A DNA stretch of 33,774 nucleotides, taken from NCBI GenBank assembly GCA_903832025.1, contig CAIKZY010000088.1, positions 1-33,774 on the forward strand, written 5' to 3'. A model generated the notes under the pieces. It searched no databases. It saw only the letters and a list, made by a program, of their open reading frames with translations, and was not told the origin of the DNA. The number at the start of each line of letters is the position of its first letter. Position 1 is the first letter of the stretch. The position numbers were made by a program, and so were the translations under genes. Positions 8,498 through 16,759 of this stretch are shown piece by piece. The DNA is from an uncultured Actinomycetes bacterium. Its GTDB lineage: Bacteria; Actinomycetota; Actinomycetes; S36-B12.

Positions 8498-9493
8498 GTG
8501 CTGACCTACCCGTCCTATCGAGCCGCCGCCGTTCAGGCCGCGCCGGTGTTCTTGGACACCGACGCCACGATTGCCAAGGCCTGCGCACTGATAGCCGAAG
8601 CGGCCACCAATGGGGCGAAGTTGGTGGTGTTTCCCGAGGTGTTCGTCCCGGGGTATCCGTACTGGAACTGGACCATGACCCCGGGCCAGGGAAGCCCATG
8701 GTTTGAACGGCTGTTTCGCTCGGCGATCAACGTGCCCGGCCCGGAAGTGGACACCTTGTGCGCTGCTGCTGCCGCCGCCGGTGCATTCGTGGTCATGGGT
8801 GTCAACGAGCGCGACCCCTATTCGATGGGGACGTTGTACAACTCGCTGCTGTTCATCTCCGACACCGGTCAGCTCCTGGGCGTGCATCGCAAGCTGGTGC
8901 CGACCTGGGCCGAGAAGCTCACCTGGGGTAACGGTGATGGCAGCTCGCTGCGCATCTATGAAACATCCATCGGCCGTGTGGGCGGCCTGGCGTGCGGTGA
9001 GAACACCAACACCCTTGCGCGCTTTGCCCTCTTAGCCCAGGGGGAGAACATTCACACCGCCAACTACATCGCCTTGCCCACCGCGCCAGAGGACTACGAC
9101 ATGGTCGAGGCGATCAAGGTGCGCGCAGCGGCTCACTCCTTTGAGGGCAAGGTCTTCACCGTCGTGGCCAGCTCGGCCATTACCGACCACATCATCGACG
9201 CTGTGGCACACGATGACGCCAGCCGCGCGATGCTCTCGCGCAAGCACTGTGCGTTCTCGGGGATCTTTGGCCCAGACGGGCGCCTGATCTCCGAGCCCTT
9301 GATCGATGTGGAGGGCATCGCGTACGCCGATATCGACCTGAACAAGTGCATTCAACCCAAGCAGATGCACGACATCATCGGTCACTACAACCGCTTCGAC
9401 GTCTTCCAGTTGCGCATCAATCGCGCGCCTTTGGCCTCAGCCGAATTCGCCGACTGGCAGGACGTCACCGACCTGAACCCGCCGACCACCTAA
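8498..9493 (+). CDS. Nitrilase-superfamily C-N hydrolase
   Basis: Starts at GTG with AGAGG nine nt upstream; 331 residues. The catalytic triad is visible as Glu47 (VFPEVFVPGYP), Lys132 (HRKLVPTW) and Cys166 (GGLACGENTN). The length and the PGYPYWNW and YEMV-like helix regions fit branch 1 nitrilases, which turn nitriles into acids and ammonia. The residue after the nucleophile is Gly where many nitrilases have Trp (CWEN). It opens a long plus-strand operon with two FAH hydrolases and a maleate isomerase. Possible roles are hydrolysis of an aryl nitrile such as indole-3-acetonitrile, or amide hydrolysis of a ring-cleavage product; the sequence alone does not decide. Confidence 0.88.
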   Translation: MLTYPSYRAAAVQAAPVFLDTDATIAKACALIAEAATNGAKLVVFPEVFVPGYPYWNWTMTPGQGSPWFERLFRSAINVPGPEVDTLCAAAAAAGAFVVMGVNERDPYSMGTLYNSLLFISDTGQLLGVHRKLVPTWAEKLTWGNGDGSSLRIYETSIGRVGGLACGENTNTLARFALLAQGENIHTANYIALPTAPEDYDMVEAIKVRAAAHSFEGKVFTVVASSAITDHIIDAVAHDDASRAMLSRKHCAFSGIFGPDGRLISEPLIDVEGIAYADIDLNKCIQPKQMHDIIGHYNRFDVFQLRINRAPLASAEFADWQDVTDLNPPTT

Positions 9494-9515
9494 GAACAAC
9501 ACCGACAGGAGCATC

Positions 9516-10418
9516 ATGCGTTTTGTAACCTTCAGTTCCCCGGACAACGCCACGTCCCGCATTGGCGTGGTGCAGGGGGACACCGTGGTTGACCTGGCAG
9601 CCGCGCTGGCCGGCACCGTGGCCATTCCGCAGACCCTGTTGGCATACATCAGTGCAGGCAAGGCATTCCACGCGCAGACCGAGCAGGCACTGGCCGCGGC
9701 AACGGTGCCCGATAGCACTCGGTTCGACATCAGCTCGGTGCAGTTGCACGCACCACTTCGTCCGACCAAGGTCGTTGGGGTGGGACTGAACTACGTGGAG
9801 CACGTCGAGGAATCCTCGCGCACCCTGGACACCGACAAGGACCTGCCGACGCGTCCGGTGCTGTTCTCCAAGCCCGCGACCGCCGTCACCGGACCGGGTG
9901 CACCGATCTGGCACAACGGCGAGCTGACCGCGCAGTTGGACTGGGAATGCGAACTTGCCGTGGTGATGGGCACTGAGGCCAAGCATGTTGCCGAAGCCGA
10001 TGCCCTGGACTACGTCTTTGGCTACTCCATCATCAATGACATCTCCGCCCGTGACCAGCGTCGAAGTGGCCAGTGGTTCTTCTCCAAGGGCCAGGACTCC
10101 TACGCTCCCTTCGGGCCGATGGTCGTTACCGCCGATGAGATCGGAGACCCGCACACCCTGCAGCTGTCGCTGACGGTCAATGGCGATCAGCGCCAGAACG
10201 GCAACTCCAAGCACATGCTGTTCAAGATCCCGACGCTGATCGCCGACATCACCTCGGGCATGACGCTGGAGCCCGGCGATGTCATCGCGACCGGTTCGCC
10301 CCAAGGAGTGGGTGCGGCCATGAACCCGCCGACATTCCTGCAGCCCGGTGATGTCGTTGCGTGCACCATTGATCGCATCGGCACGCTGTCCAACCCGGTC
10401 GTGGCGGTCACGGCATGA
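9516..10418 (+). CDS. Fumarylacetoacetate hydrolase-family protein (fumaryl/maleylpyruvate hydrolase-like), first copy
   Basis: The protein has 300 residues, with AGGAG seven nt before the ATG. A FAH domain covers about residues 75-295: the metal-binding acidic residues are in QLDWECELAVVMG (E-x-E) and the later Asp of INDISARDQRR. Other conserved segments are WFFSKGQDSYAPFGPMVV and MTLEPGDVIATGSPQGVG. Family members hydrolyse C-C bonds of ring-cleavage products, here most plausibly maleylpyruvate, fumarylpyruvate or an amide analogue, to pyruvate plus a C4 acid. The stop overlaps the maleate isomerase start (ATGA), supporting consecutive steps. Confidence 0.88.
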   Translation: MRFVTFSSPDNATSRIGVVQGDTVVDLAAALAGTVAIPQTLLAYISAGKAFHAQTEQALAAATVPDSTRFDISSVQLHAPLRPTKVVGVGLNYVEHVEESSRTLDTDKDLPTRPVLFSKPATAVTGPGAPIWHNGELTAQLDWECELAVVMGTEAKHVAEADALDYVFGYSIINDISARDQRRSGQWFFSKGQDSYAPFGPMVVTADEIGDPHTLQLSLTVNGDQRQNGNSKHMLFKIPTLIADITSGMTLEPGDVIATGSPQGVGAAMNPPTFLQPGDVVACTIDRIGTLSNPVVAVTA

Positions 10419-11170
10419 GCAAGACCAAGTACCGCGTGGGCTTGATCGTTCCGAGTTCCAACGTCACGATGGAAACCGAAATCCCGGCCATGCTGCACGC
10501 GCGGGAGGCAATCCGCCCCGAGCGTTTCACGTTTCACTCCTCGCGCATGCGCATGAAGTCGGTGACCAAGGAAGAACTCGAGGCGATGGACGATGAGTCC
10601 GATCGCTGCGCCGTGGAACTGTCGGACGCCGCCGTTGACGTCATGGGGTACGCATGCCTGGTGGCGATCATGACCCGAGGCGTGGGCTACCACTGCATGT
10701 CCCAGGAGCGGCTCAGTGCGCGGGCGGCGGCTGAGGGTAGCCCCGCGCCGGTCGTGACCAGCGCCGGTGCCCTGGTGGATGCATTGCAGGTGATGGGCGT
10801 GAAGAAGATCGCCCTGATCGCCCCGTACATGAAGCCACTCACCGAACAGGTCGTTGCGTATATCGAGCACGAAGGTGTTGCCGTAGTGGACTACACCGCC
10901 TTGGAGATTGCGGACAACCTTGAAGTTGGCGCGCAGGATCCGATGAACCTGGTCGAGATCGTCAAGGGACTGAACCTTGACGATGCCGACGCGATCGTGC
11001 TCAGTGCCTGCGTGCAGATGCCCAGCCTGGAAGCCATTCAGGTGGTGCAGGATGCCACGGGCAAGCCCGTGCTGTCCGCGGCGGTGGCAACCACGTACTT
11101 CCTGCTGAAGGAACTGGGGCTGGAAACCGTGGTGCCCAATGCCGGTGCCCTGCTCAGCGGGCAGTACTAA
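10415..11170 (+). CDS. Maleate cis-trans isomerase-family protein (Asp/Glu racemase superfamily)
   Basis: The protein has 251 residues. The N-terminus RVGLIVPSSNVTMETEIP is characteristic of maleate isomerases and arylmalonate decarboxylase relatives. Two cysteines at the expected catalytic positions are present: Cys81 (GYACLVAIM) and Cys199 (LSACVQMPS). In the family a cysteine adds to the double bond and isomerises maleate to fumarate, with no cofactor. Overlap of 4 bp with the FAH gene suggests that the hydrolase releases maleate, which is isomerised here and fed to the TCA cycle. This points to a route in which the cis C4 acid is freed before isomerisation. Other racemase-like activities cannot be excluded. 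Confidence 0.85.
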   Translation: MSKTKYRVGLIVPSSNVTMETEIPAMLHAREAIRPERFTFHSSRMRMKSVTKEELEAMDDESDRCAVELSDAAVDVMGYACLVAIMTRGVGYHCMSQERLSARAAAEGSPAPVVTSAGALVDALQVMGVKKIALIAPYMKPLTEQVVAYIEHEGVAVVDYTALEIADNLEVGAQDPMNLVEIVKGLNLDDADAIVLSACVQMPSLEAIQVVQDATGKPVLSAAVATTYFLLKELGLETVVPNAGALLSGQY

Positions 11171-11178
11171 TCAGTGCG

Positions 11179-12111
11179 ATGAGTGTGGCCATCGATGTGC
11201 ATACGCACTTGGCTCCGGTTGCCGCCGCGCTGACCGATCCGGGTGTCACTGTCGATGCCGAGCGCATCGTCATCGATGGTCAGACGGTCGGCGTTGCCGA
11301 CCTGTATCGGCCTGCAGCATTGGTGGACTACCTCGATCACGCCGGATTTGCATCGGCGTGGGTGTCGGCACCCCCGCCGTTTTATCGCCAGGACCTGGCC
11401 GCGGATCGCTGTGCGCAGTGGGTCCAGGACGTGCATGCCGGACTGGTGGAGGCGTGTGCGCAGTCCGGCAGGCTGCGCCCGATTGCCTATCTGCCACTGG
11501 AGCATCCTGAAGTGGCGATCGAGCGCTACCAAGCCGTTCGCCACCAGAACACGGTGGTCACGGCCGCAGCAGGCGGAGGTTCGGTGCGCCTGGATGATGC
11601 GGCCCTGGCACCGTTGTGGCAGGCGATGAACGCCGATCAGGGGGTGCTCTTGCTGCACCCGGGCTCCACACCGGACCATCGTTTGGCTGCGCATTACCAG
11701 GAGAATCTCACCGGGAACCCGACCGAAACCGCGATTGCGCTGTCCCAGTTGATCTTCGGAAACGTGCTGAGCGCACATCAACAGCTGCGCATCGTGACCG
11801 TCCACTGCGCCGGCACGATGCCCATGCTGGCCGGCAGGTGGCAACGAGGCATAGACACCAAGCGTCCGGGCCTGCCCGAACCGGCAGTCGACCTTCCTGC
11901 CGCGCTGCGCCAGATCTGGTTCGACTCCATCGCCCATGACCCCGCAGCGATGGCCCTGGCCGTGCAGGTCCTGGGAGCTGATCGACTGGTTCCGGGCAGT
12001 GATTGGCCCTTCCCGATGGGCTCCGGTGATCCGCTGGCCGACATCGCCGCGTGCGATGCGACGCTGGTGCAGCAGGCTATTGACACCGTCGCGCAGCTGG
12101 CAACCGCATGA
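11179..12111 (+). CDS. Amidohydrolase-family protein, ACMSD-like decarboxylase/hydrolase
   Basis: The protein has 310 residues and an amidohydrolase-2 fold. Metal ligands are DVHTH (His8, His10), His209 in TVHCAGTMP and Asp275 in VPGSDWPFP. The closest characterised relatives are 2-amino-3-carboxymuconate-6-semialdehyde decarboxylase and other zinc- or manganese-dependent decarboxylases acting on aromatic or muconate acids. The gene starts 8 nt after the isomerase stop, with no clear Shine-Dalgarno site, and overlaps the following dehydrogenase by 4 bp, so it is probably read through from upstream translation. The substrate is unknown; a carboxylated ring or ring-cleavage product is plausible. 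Confidence 0.75.
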   Translation: MSVAIDVHTHLAPVAAALTDPGVTVDAERIVIDGQTVGVADLYRPAALVDYLDHAGFASAWVSAPPPFYRQDLAADRCAQWVQDVHAGLVEACAQSGRLRPIAYLPLEHPEVAIERYQAVRHQNTVVTAAAGGGSVRLDDAALAPLWQAMNADQGVLLLHPGSTPDHRLAAHYQENLTGNPTETAIALSQLIFGNVLSAHQQLRIVTVHCAGTMPMLAGRWQRGIDTKRPGLPEPAVDLPAALRQIWFDSIAHDPAAMALAVQVLGADRLVPGSDWPFPMGSGDPLADIAACDATLVQQAIDTVAQLATA

Positions 12112-13136
12112 AGCAATGCCTGGACACCGAACTCATCACGTGCGTGATGCAGCTGTTCCAGGCCGTTGGCGTCAGTCAGTCCGATGCCCGGCAGGTTGCC
12201 ACGCACCTAGTTGATGCTGATCGCCAGGGCCAGCCGTCGCATGGGGTGATGATGGTCGAGCTGTACCTCAAGCGGTTGCAGGCCGGATCGGTCAATGCCA
12301 GTGCGCAGCCGGTCATCGTCTGCGATGCCGGCGCAGTGGTGCTGATGGATGCCCAGCACTGCCTGGGCCAGATCAGCGCCGAGCAGGGCATGCAGGTGGC
12401 CATCGGCAAGGCGCAGGCGCTGGGCATCGGACTGTGCACCGTGCGTCATGCATTTCACTTCGGGCTGGCCAGCACGTGGGCGTCGATGGCCGGTGCGCAC
12501 GACATGATCGGTATCGCGATGGCCAATACCCGGCCGCTGATGCCGGCACCGGGCGGTGGTGCACCGGTGGTCGGCAATAACCCGCTGGCCATTGCCATGC
12601 CGGGCAGGCATCCGGTCGTGCTGGACATGGCGATGTCCGCGGCGGCGATGGGCAAGATCCGTCATGCGGCCCAATCGGGTCACGTGATCCCCGATACCTG
12701 GGCCACCGATGCTGCCGGCATCCCCACGACCGATCCGCAGGAGGCGATCACCGGCATGCTGCTGCCGGTCGGCGGGGCCAAAGGCTTCGGGCTGGCGCTG
12801 ATGGTGGACCTGCTCACCGGCGGCCTGTCCGGTGGCGGAGTCGGTGCCAGCGTGAACGGACTGTATGCAGACCCGGCAGTGCCATACGGCAGCTCCCAGA
12901 CCTTCATCGCGATCAATGCCGAGCTGCTGGGCACCGCGGATGCATTGCTCGCCTCGGTGGACCAGCTGTCCGGTGCCGTGCATGATTCCCATGGCCGGGT
13001 GCCCGGAGAGCGCACCGCTGCCCTGCGCGGCAGCGGTGGACACCGCATCACCCTCTCCGATGCCATCGCTGCGGACCTGGCGGATGCATGCCGGCGCCTT
13101 GATGTGCCAGGGTGTGTCATGGAGGAGGTCGCGTGA
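12108..13136 (+). CDS. Ldh-family (malate/L-lactate/ureidoglycolate dehydrogenase type) NAD(P) oxidoreductase
   Basis: This 342-residue protein belongs to the Ldh2/MDH2 superfamily, which is not Rossmann-based. Seen are ADRQGQPSHGVMMVELYLKR near residues 40-60, HFGLASTWA (catalytic-type His), GNNPLAIAMPG and the nucleotide-binding GGAKGFGLALMVDLLTGGLSGG near residues 225-245. Members reversibly oxidise 2-hydroxyacids or reduce 2-oxoacids or cyclic imines. The ATG overlaps the amidohydrolase stop, and its own stop overlaps the GTG of the SDR gene, so it lies inside a tightly coupled operon. Its substrate cannot be deduced; a 2-hydroxyacid formed in the lower pathway is the simplest guess. Confidence 0.82.
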   Translation: MKQCLDTELITCVMQLFQAVGVSQSDARQVATHLVDADRQGQPSHGVMMVELYLKRLQAGSVNASAQPVIVCDAGAVVLMDAQHCLGQISAEQGMQVAIGKAQALGIGLCTVRHAFHFGLASTWASMAGAHDMIGIAMANTRPLMPAPGGGAPVVGNNPLAIAMPGRHPVVLDMAMSAAAMGKIRHAAQSGHVIPDTWATDAAGIPTTDPQEAITGMLLPVGGAKGFGLALMVDLLTGGLSGGGVGASVNGLYADPAVPYGSSQTFIAINAELLGTADALLASVDQLSGAVHDSHGRVPGERTAALRGSGGHRITLSDAIAADLADACRRLDVPGCVMEEVA

Positions 13137-13861
13137 AGGCACGCTTTGATGCCAGTGGCTGCGTCCTGGTGGTCACCGGTGGTGCACACGGCATCGGCCG
13201 GGCGATCGGCGAGGCGTATGCCGCCGCCGGTGGAACCAGCTACCTGCTGGACATTGCCCCGAGCACGGACCTGCCGGCCAATGTGCACGCCCTGCCGTGC
13301 GACGTGTCCGATCGGTCAGCGGTGTTGGCGGCCATCGGGACCGTGAGCGATGCCCATGGCCGGATCGATGGCCTGGTTGCCGGCGCGGCCATTCAACCGC
13401 GCATCGCCGTGGCCGATATCAGTGAGGACACCTGGCGGTCGGTGCTGGACGTCAACCTCAATGGCGTGGTGTGGGCAGTGCAGGCGGTGTTGCCGGTCAT
13501 GCAATCCCGGCGTACAGGGTCGATCGTGATGTTCGGTTCAGGCCTGGGCACCAATGGTCGTGCGCAGGCTGCTGCCTATGCCGCCAGCAAGGGGGCGCTG
13601 GTCTCGCTGGCCAAGTCCGTTGCGGCCGAAGTGATCGCCGATCGCATTCGGGTCAACCTGCTGTATCCGGGGGTTATCGATACCGCGCAGTTCCGGGCAG
13701 CCAATCAGGGACCGGAGCGGGAGTTTTGGGAGCAGACCATCGGGGTGGGTACCGCCGGCGATGTCGTCGGACCGGCGATGTTCTTACTCTCCGGCGCGGC
13801 GACGATGACCGGATCGATTCTCAGCAGGGACCGAGCCTTCTCCGGAGATGACGATGACTGA
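13133..13861 (+). CDS. Short-chain dehydrogenase/reductase (SDR)
   Basis: The GTG start at 13133 is preceded by GGAGGAGG and overlaps the upstream stop (GTGA), giving 242 residues. An ATG at 13112 would put the ribosome site inside the gene. The cofactor motif TGGAHGIGRAIGEAYA is at residues 15-30, DVSD follows, and the active-site residues are in DVNLNGVVW (Asn), MFGSGLG (Ser) and YAASK (Tyr, Lys). The usual NNAG motif is replaced by VAGAA. The acidic residue after beta-2 (LLDIAPS) favours NAD over NADP. It overlaps the FAD hydroxylase gene by 8 bp. Likely a dehydrogenase for an alcohol or dihydrodiol-type intermediate; the substrate is unknown. Confidence 0.85.
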   Translation: MKARFDASGCVLVVTGGAHGIGRAIGEAYAAAGGTSYLLDIAPSTDLPANVHALPCDVSDRSAVLAAIGTVSDAHGRIDGLVAGAAIQPRIAVADISEDTWRSVLDVNLNGVVWAVQAVLPVMQSRRTGSIVMFGSGLGTNGRAQAAAYAASKGALVSLAKSVAAEVIADRIRVNLLYPGVIDTAQFRAANQGPEREFWEQTIGVGTAGDVVGPAMFLLSGAATMTGSILSRDRAFSGDDDD

Positions 13862-15428
13862 CCAGCTTCCCGTTGCCATCATCGGCGGCGGCCCGATCGG
13901 CCTGCTCACGGCACTGGGCCTGCATCGGTACGGCATCGACTGCCAGGTCTTCGAGGAGGACGGGTCACTGTCCTTGGACACCAAGGCAGGCACGATCCTT
14001 ACGCGCACGCTGGAGATCTTCGACCGGTACCAGGTGATCGGACCGGTGCTGGCCGGTGCCATGCGCCTGGACGAGATCGGCGAGATCGATCGCGCCACCA
14101 ACACCGCCAGCAATGGCGTGCACACCGATCTGCTGGCCGGCGAAACGCGCTATCCGTTTGCCGTCAACATCCCTCAGCACCACCTGGAGCCGATCCTGGC
14201 CCAGGCATTGGAGTCCAAGTCACCGGGCACGATCGCGATGCATCATCGCCTGGTCGGATTCACCCAGGATGCCACCGGCGTCGACCTGCAGTTGCAAACC
14301 CCCGAAGGGCAGGTAACCCGACGATGCCGGTACCTGCTTGCCTGCGATGGAGGTCGCAGCTTCGTCCGGGAGTCCCTGGGGATCTCGGTGGAGGGCATGA
14401 CCCTGGCCGAGCGCTACATGCTGGTCGACCTGGAAGTCGACCTGGACGTGGAGCATCAGCGCGACTATCCCTACCTTGCCTACTTCGGTGATCCGACCGA
14501 GTGGATGATCCTGGTGCGCCAGCCGCACTGCTGGCGCTTTTTGTTCCCGCTGCCCGCTGACGCTCCCGAGCCCACCGCGCAGGAGATGGCAGAGCGCGCG
14601 CTGCGATTCATCGGTGAGGTCTCGGACATGCGCATCCTGGGTTCCAATGTGTATGCCGTGCATCATCGCGTGGCCAAGACCTGGCAGGACGGACGCATCT
14701 TCTTGATGGGCGATGCCGCGCACCTGATCACCCCGATGTGGGCTCTGGGCTTGAATACCGGCGCGCTGGATGCCTCGAACCTGCCGTGGCGCATTGCCTA
14801 CGTGGAGCGCGGGTGGGCGGCGCAATCGCTGTTGGATGGCTATGCCACCGAGCAGGCACCGGTTGCGGTCGAGGGCTCGGGGGAAATGGCTGAGGAGGCC
14901 CGGGCCAACATGGAGCGGCGCAGGGGCACCTTGGACGCCATGACCGGTGGTGCGTGGGGCGTGGCGATGACCCGTGGCCTGCTCGGCGTCAGATTGGACC
15001 TGACCGGCCAGGGGGACTGGTCGATGGTCATGCATGGCCATGAGCCGGTGCCGGTGCGCGTGGGTGATCGCATCCCGGACATGCCGGTCTTCACCAGCCA
15101 GGGCCGCCAATATCTGCACGACCTGGCCACCGAAGGGTTCATCGGGCTGTGGTTTACCGACCTGCGGCGCAATCCCATCATTGCCGCCGATACCCAGCCG
15201 GGACTGCGCCACTTCGCGGTCAGCAGGTGGGATGCCCCGTTCAATCAATCGCTGCGCCCGCGGGCGATCTTCGACCCCGGTGAGTCGGTTGCCACCCGAT
15301 TGGGAGTGGCGACCAACACGTGCATGCTGGTGCGACCGGATGGGCACATCGCCTACATCGGCCCGTTTGATCCGCGCAGCGATCACGATCCGCTGACCGA
15401 GTGCTACCGCCGCATCGTGGGCGCGTAG
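13854..15428 (+). CDS. FAD-dependent aromatic hydroxylase (PheA/TfdB/MhpA-type flavoprotein monooxygenase)
   Basis: The ATG at 13854 has CCGGAG six nt before it; the ATG at 13848 overlaps that site. The protein has 524 residues. Residues 8-31 form the FAD-binding GGGPIGLLTALGLHRYG motif, CDGGRS (Asp165) is the DG motif, and RIFLMGDAAHLITPMW (Asp287) is the GD motif. A C-terminal thioredoxin-like domain (about residues 390-520) ends RPDGHIAYIG, as in phenol hydroxylase/MhpA relatives. Such enzymes use NAD(P)H and O2 to hydroxylate an activated aromatic ring. In this operon the substrate could be an indole or oxindole, or a hydroxy- or aminobenzoate. Confidence 0.9.
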   Translation: MTDQLPVAIIGGGPIGLLTALGLHRYGIDCQVFEEDGSLSLDTKAGTILTRTLEIFDRYQVIGPVLAGAMRLDEIGEIDRATNTASNGVHTDLLAGETRYPFAVNIPQHHLEPILAQALESKSPGTIAMHHRLVGFTQDATGVDLQLQTPEGQVTRRCRYLLACDGGRSFVRESLGISVEGMTLAERYMLVDLEVDLDVEHQRDYPYLAYFGDPTEWMILVRQPHCWRFLFPLPADAPEPTAQEMAERALRFIGEVSDMRILGSNVYAVHHRVAKTWQDGRIFLMGDAAHLITPMWALGLNTGALDASNLPWRIAYVERGWAAQSLLDGYATEQAPVAVEGSGEMAEEARANMERRRGTLDAMTGGAWGVAMTRGLLGVRLDLTGQGDWSMVMHGHEPVPVRVGDRIPDMPVFTSQGRQYLHDLATEGFIGLWFTDLRRNPIIAADTQPGLRHFAVSRWDAPFNQSLRPRAIFDPGESVATRLGVATNTCMLVRPDGHIAYIGPFDPRSDHDPLTECYRRIVGA

Positions 15429-15475
15429 GGGCCGGCACGGTCTACTGGCTTGTTCATCGACGAAAGGAATGCACC

Positions 15476-15829
15476 ATGACAGCCCAGGCCTCCTTGCCTG
15501 ATGGCACCGCAGTCACCCTGGGCACGGTGGGGCAGACCATCGTGTTCGAAAACGACACGGTGCGCGTGTGGGAAATCGTGCTGGAACCGGGCTCCATGGT
15601 TTCCTGGCACCAGCATCAGCACCCCTATCTGGTCATCGCATTGCGCGGGTCAAGCAATCGCATCGAGTCCGTCGATGGTGGAGTGCGGCACGTGGTCGAG
15701 CCGGATGGAGGGGTCGTCTACCGCGAGGCCGGCGAAGTCCACCGCCTGATCAATGAGGGCACCACGCAGTACCGCAGTCGCCTGGTGGAACTGATCGGCC
15801 TGCCTGGAGGGGAGCACCATGGACGCTGA
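15476..15829 (+). CDS. Small single-domain cupin protein
   Basis: Starts at the ATG with AAAGGAA seven nt upstream, 47 nt after the hydroxylase stop; 117 residues. A single cupin barrel is visible: SWHQHQHPYLVIALRG near residues 43-58 carries the first metal motif, and GEVHRLINEG near residue 87 the second histidine. Small cupins of this type act as dioxygenases, isomerases or binding proteins. The 3' end overlaps the next cupin gene by 11 bp, so the two are probably made together and may form a complex. No specific function is recognised. Confidence 0.8.
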   Translation: MTAQASLPDGTAVTLGTVGQTIVFENDTVRVWEIVLEPGSMVSWHQHQHPYLVIALRGSSNRIESVDGGVRHVVEPDGGVVYREAGEVHRLINEGTTQYRSRLVELIGLPGGEHHGR

Positions 15830-16346
15830 GGAGTATCCGATTGCCGCACCCCGTGCCTGTCCGCCTGGGGTCAGCCAGGCCGATTGGGAGAACAATCTGG
15901 GCGAACCCGGGCACTACGCCGGCCTGGCCGGTGACGCCGCCCGCGAGGAGCAGGTGGACGAGCACCTGTATCGATTCCGGGAAATCCTGGTCCATGCCGA
16001 TGACCATGAGTGGGTGGACAAGACCCTGGCCGGCCTGAGCCACAAGATGCTGTGGCGTGATGAGCAGACCGAGGCCTCGATCGGCCTCATCCGCTTTGCC
16101 AAGGGAGCCGGCATTCCCATGCGTCACTCCCACGACTCCAACCAGTTCATGTACTGCCTGTCCGGTCGGTACACCTACGTGCCAACGGGCATCACGCTGG
16201 TGCCGGGCAGTTTCTACTGGAACCCCAAGGGCAGCATGCACGGACCGACCCTGGCCGAGGAGGAGTCGATCCTGCTGGAGATCTATGACGGACCGCATTA
16301 CCCCACGCAGCCGGCGTGGTACTCCGACCCCAACGACGCCCGATAG
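15819..16346 (+). CDS. Cupin-domain protein (ChrR / dihydroxyacetophenone dioxygenase-like)
   Basis: The protein has 175 residues, with a strong GGAGGGG site inside the preceding gene. The cupin core spans about residues 70-160: GIPMRHSHDSNQFMYCLSG supplies the first metal motif (His-x-His and further residues), and GSMHGPTLAEEES the last histidine. The overall form resembles cupins related to 2,4'-dihydroxyacetophenone dioxygenase and anti-sigma ChrR barrels, but with no anti-sigma helix. It could be an Fe-dependent oxygenase acting on a ring or side chain. Function is unassigned. Confidence 0.78.
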   Translation: MDAEEYPIAAPRACPPGVSQADWENNLGEPGHYAGLAGDAAREEQVDEHLYRFREILVHADDHEWVDKTLAGLSHKMLWRDEQTEASIGLIRFAKGAGIPMRHSHDSNQFMYCLSGRYTYVPTGITLVPGSFYWNPKGSMHGPTLAEEESILLEIYDGPHYPTQPAWYSDPNDAR

Positions 16347-16354
16347 GACCGATC

Positions 16355-16759
16355 ATGAGCAAGGAACAGATCATCAGCCCGGACCTGGCCGAACCGAACG
16401 GGCACTTCTCGCAGGCGACGGCGATCACCGCGTCGGGCACGATGGTGTTCATCTCCGGGATGACCGCGCGTACCAAGGACGGAACGGTGGCCGGGATCGG
16501 GGACATCACTGCCCAGACCCACCAGGTGTGCCAGAACGTGCAGGCCGCTGTCCAGGCTGCCGGCGGGACGTTGGATGACATCGTGCGCGTTGACGTGTAC
16601 GTGCGCAACATGGAGGACTTCGCCGCTATCCATGCCGTTCGCCGTCAGTACTTCACCGGGATTGCCCCGGCGTCGACCATGGTGGAGGTCAGCAAGTTCG
16701 TCAACAAGGACTACCTCATCGAGATGAACGCGATCGCGGTGCTGGGAGCCGATCAATGA
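16355..16759 (+). CDS. Rid-family protein (RidA/YjgF/2-aminomuconate deaminase-like), lacking the usual Arg
   Basis: The ATG at 16355 gives 134 residues, as usual for the family; AGGA precedes it. Typical segments are MVFISGMTART, NVQAAVQAAGGTLDDIVRVDVYV and IEMNAIAVL. Enamine/imine deaminases of the RidA group carry an Arg in a P-A-R-S segment near residue 105; here the segment is APASTMVEV, with Ser107 in that position. Subgroups without the Arg generally lack RidA-type imine deaminase activity, although catabolic clusters often include them. Its ATGA overlap with the following FAH gene suggests they act together on one ring-cleavage product. Confidence 0.88.
   Translation: MSKEQIISPDLAEPNGHFSQATAITASGTMVFISGMTARTKDGTVAGIGDITAQTHQVCQNVQAAVQAAGGTLDDIVRVDVYVRNMEDFAAIHAVRRQYFTGIAPASTMVEVSKFVNKDYLIEMNAIAVLGADQ

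Noticed and set aside
14220-15386. 388-codon antisense frame
   Set aside because: It lies wholly opposite the FAD hydroxylase, whose motifs are clear. Its His/Arg/Gly-rich translation resembles no protein. The same holds for the long antisense frames at 17800-19071 and 12207-13142.
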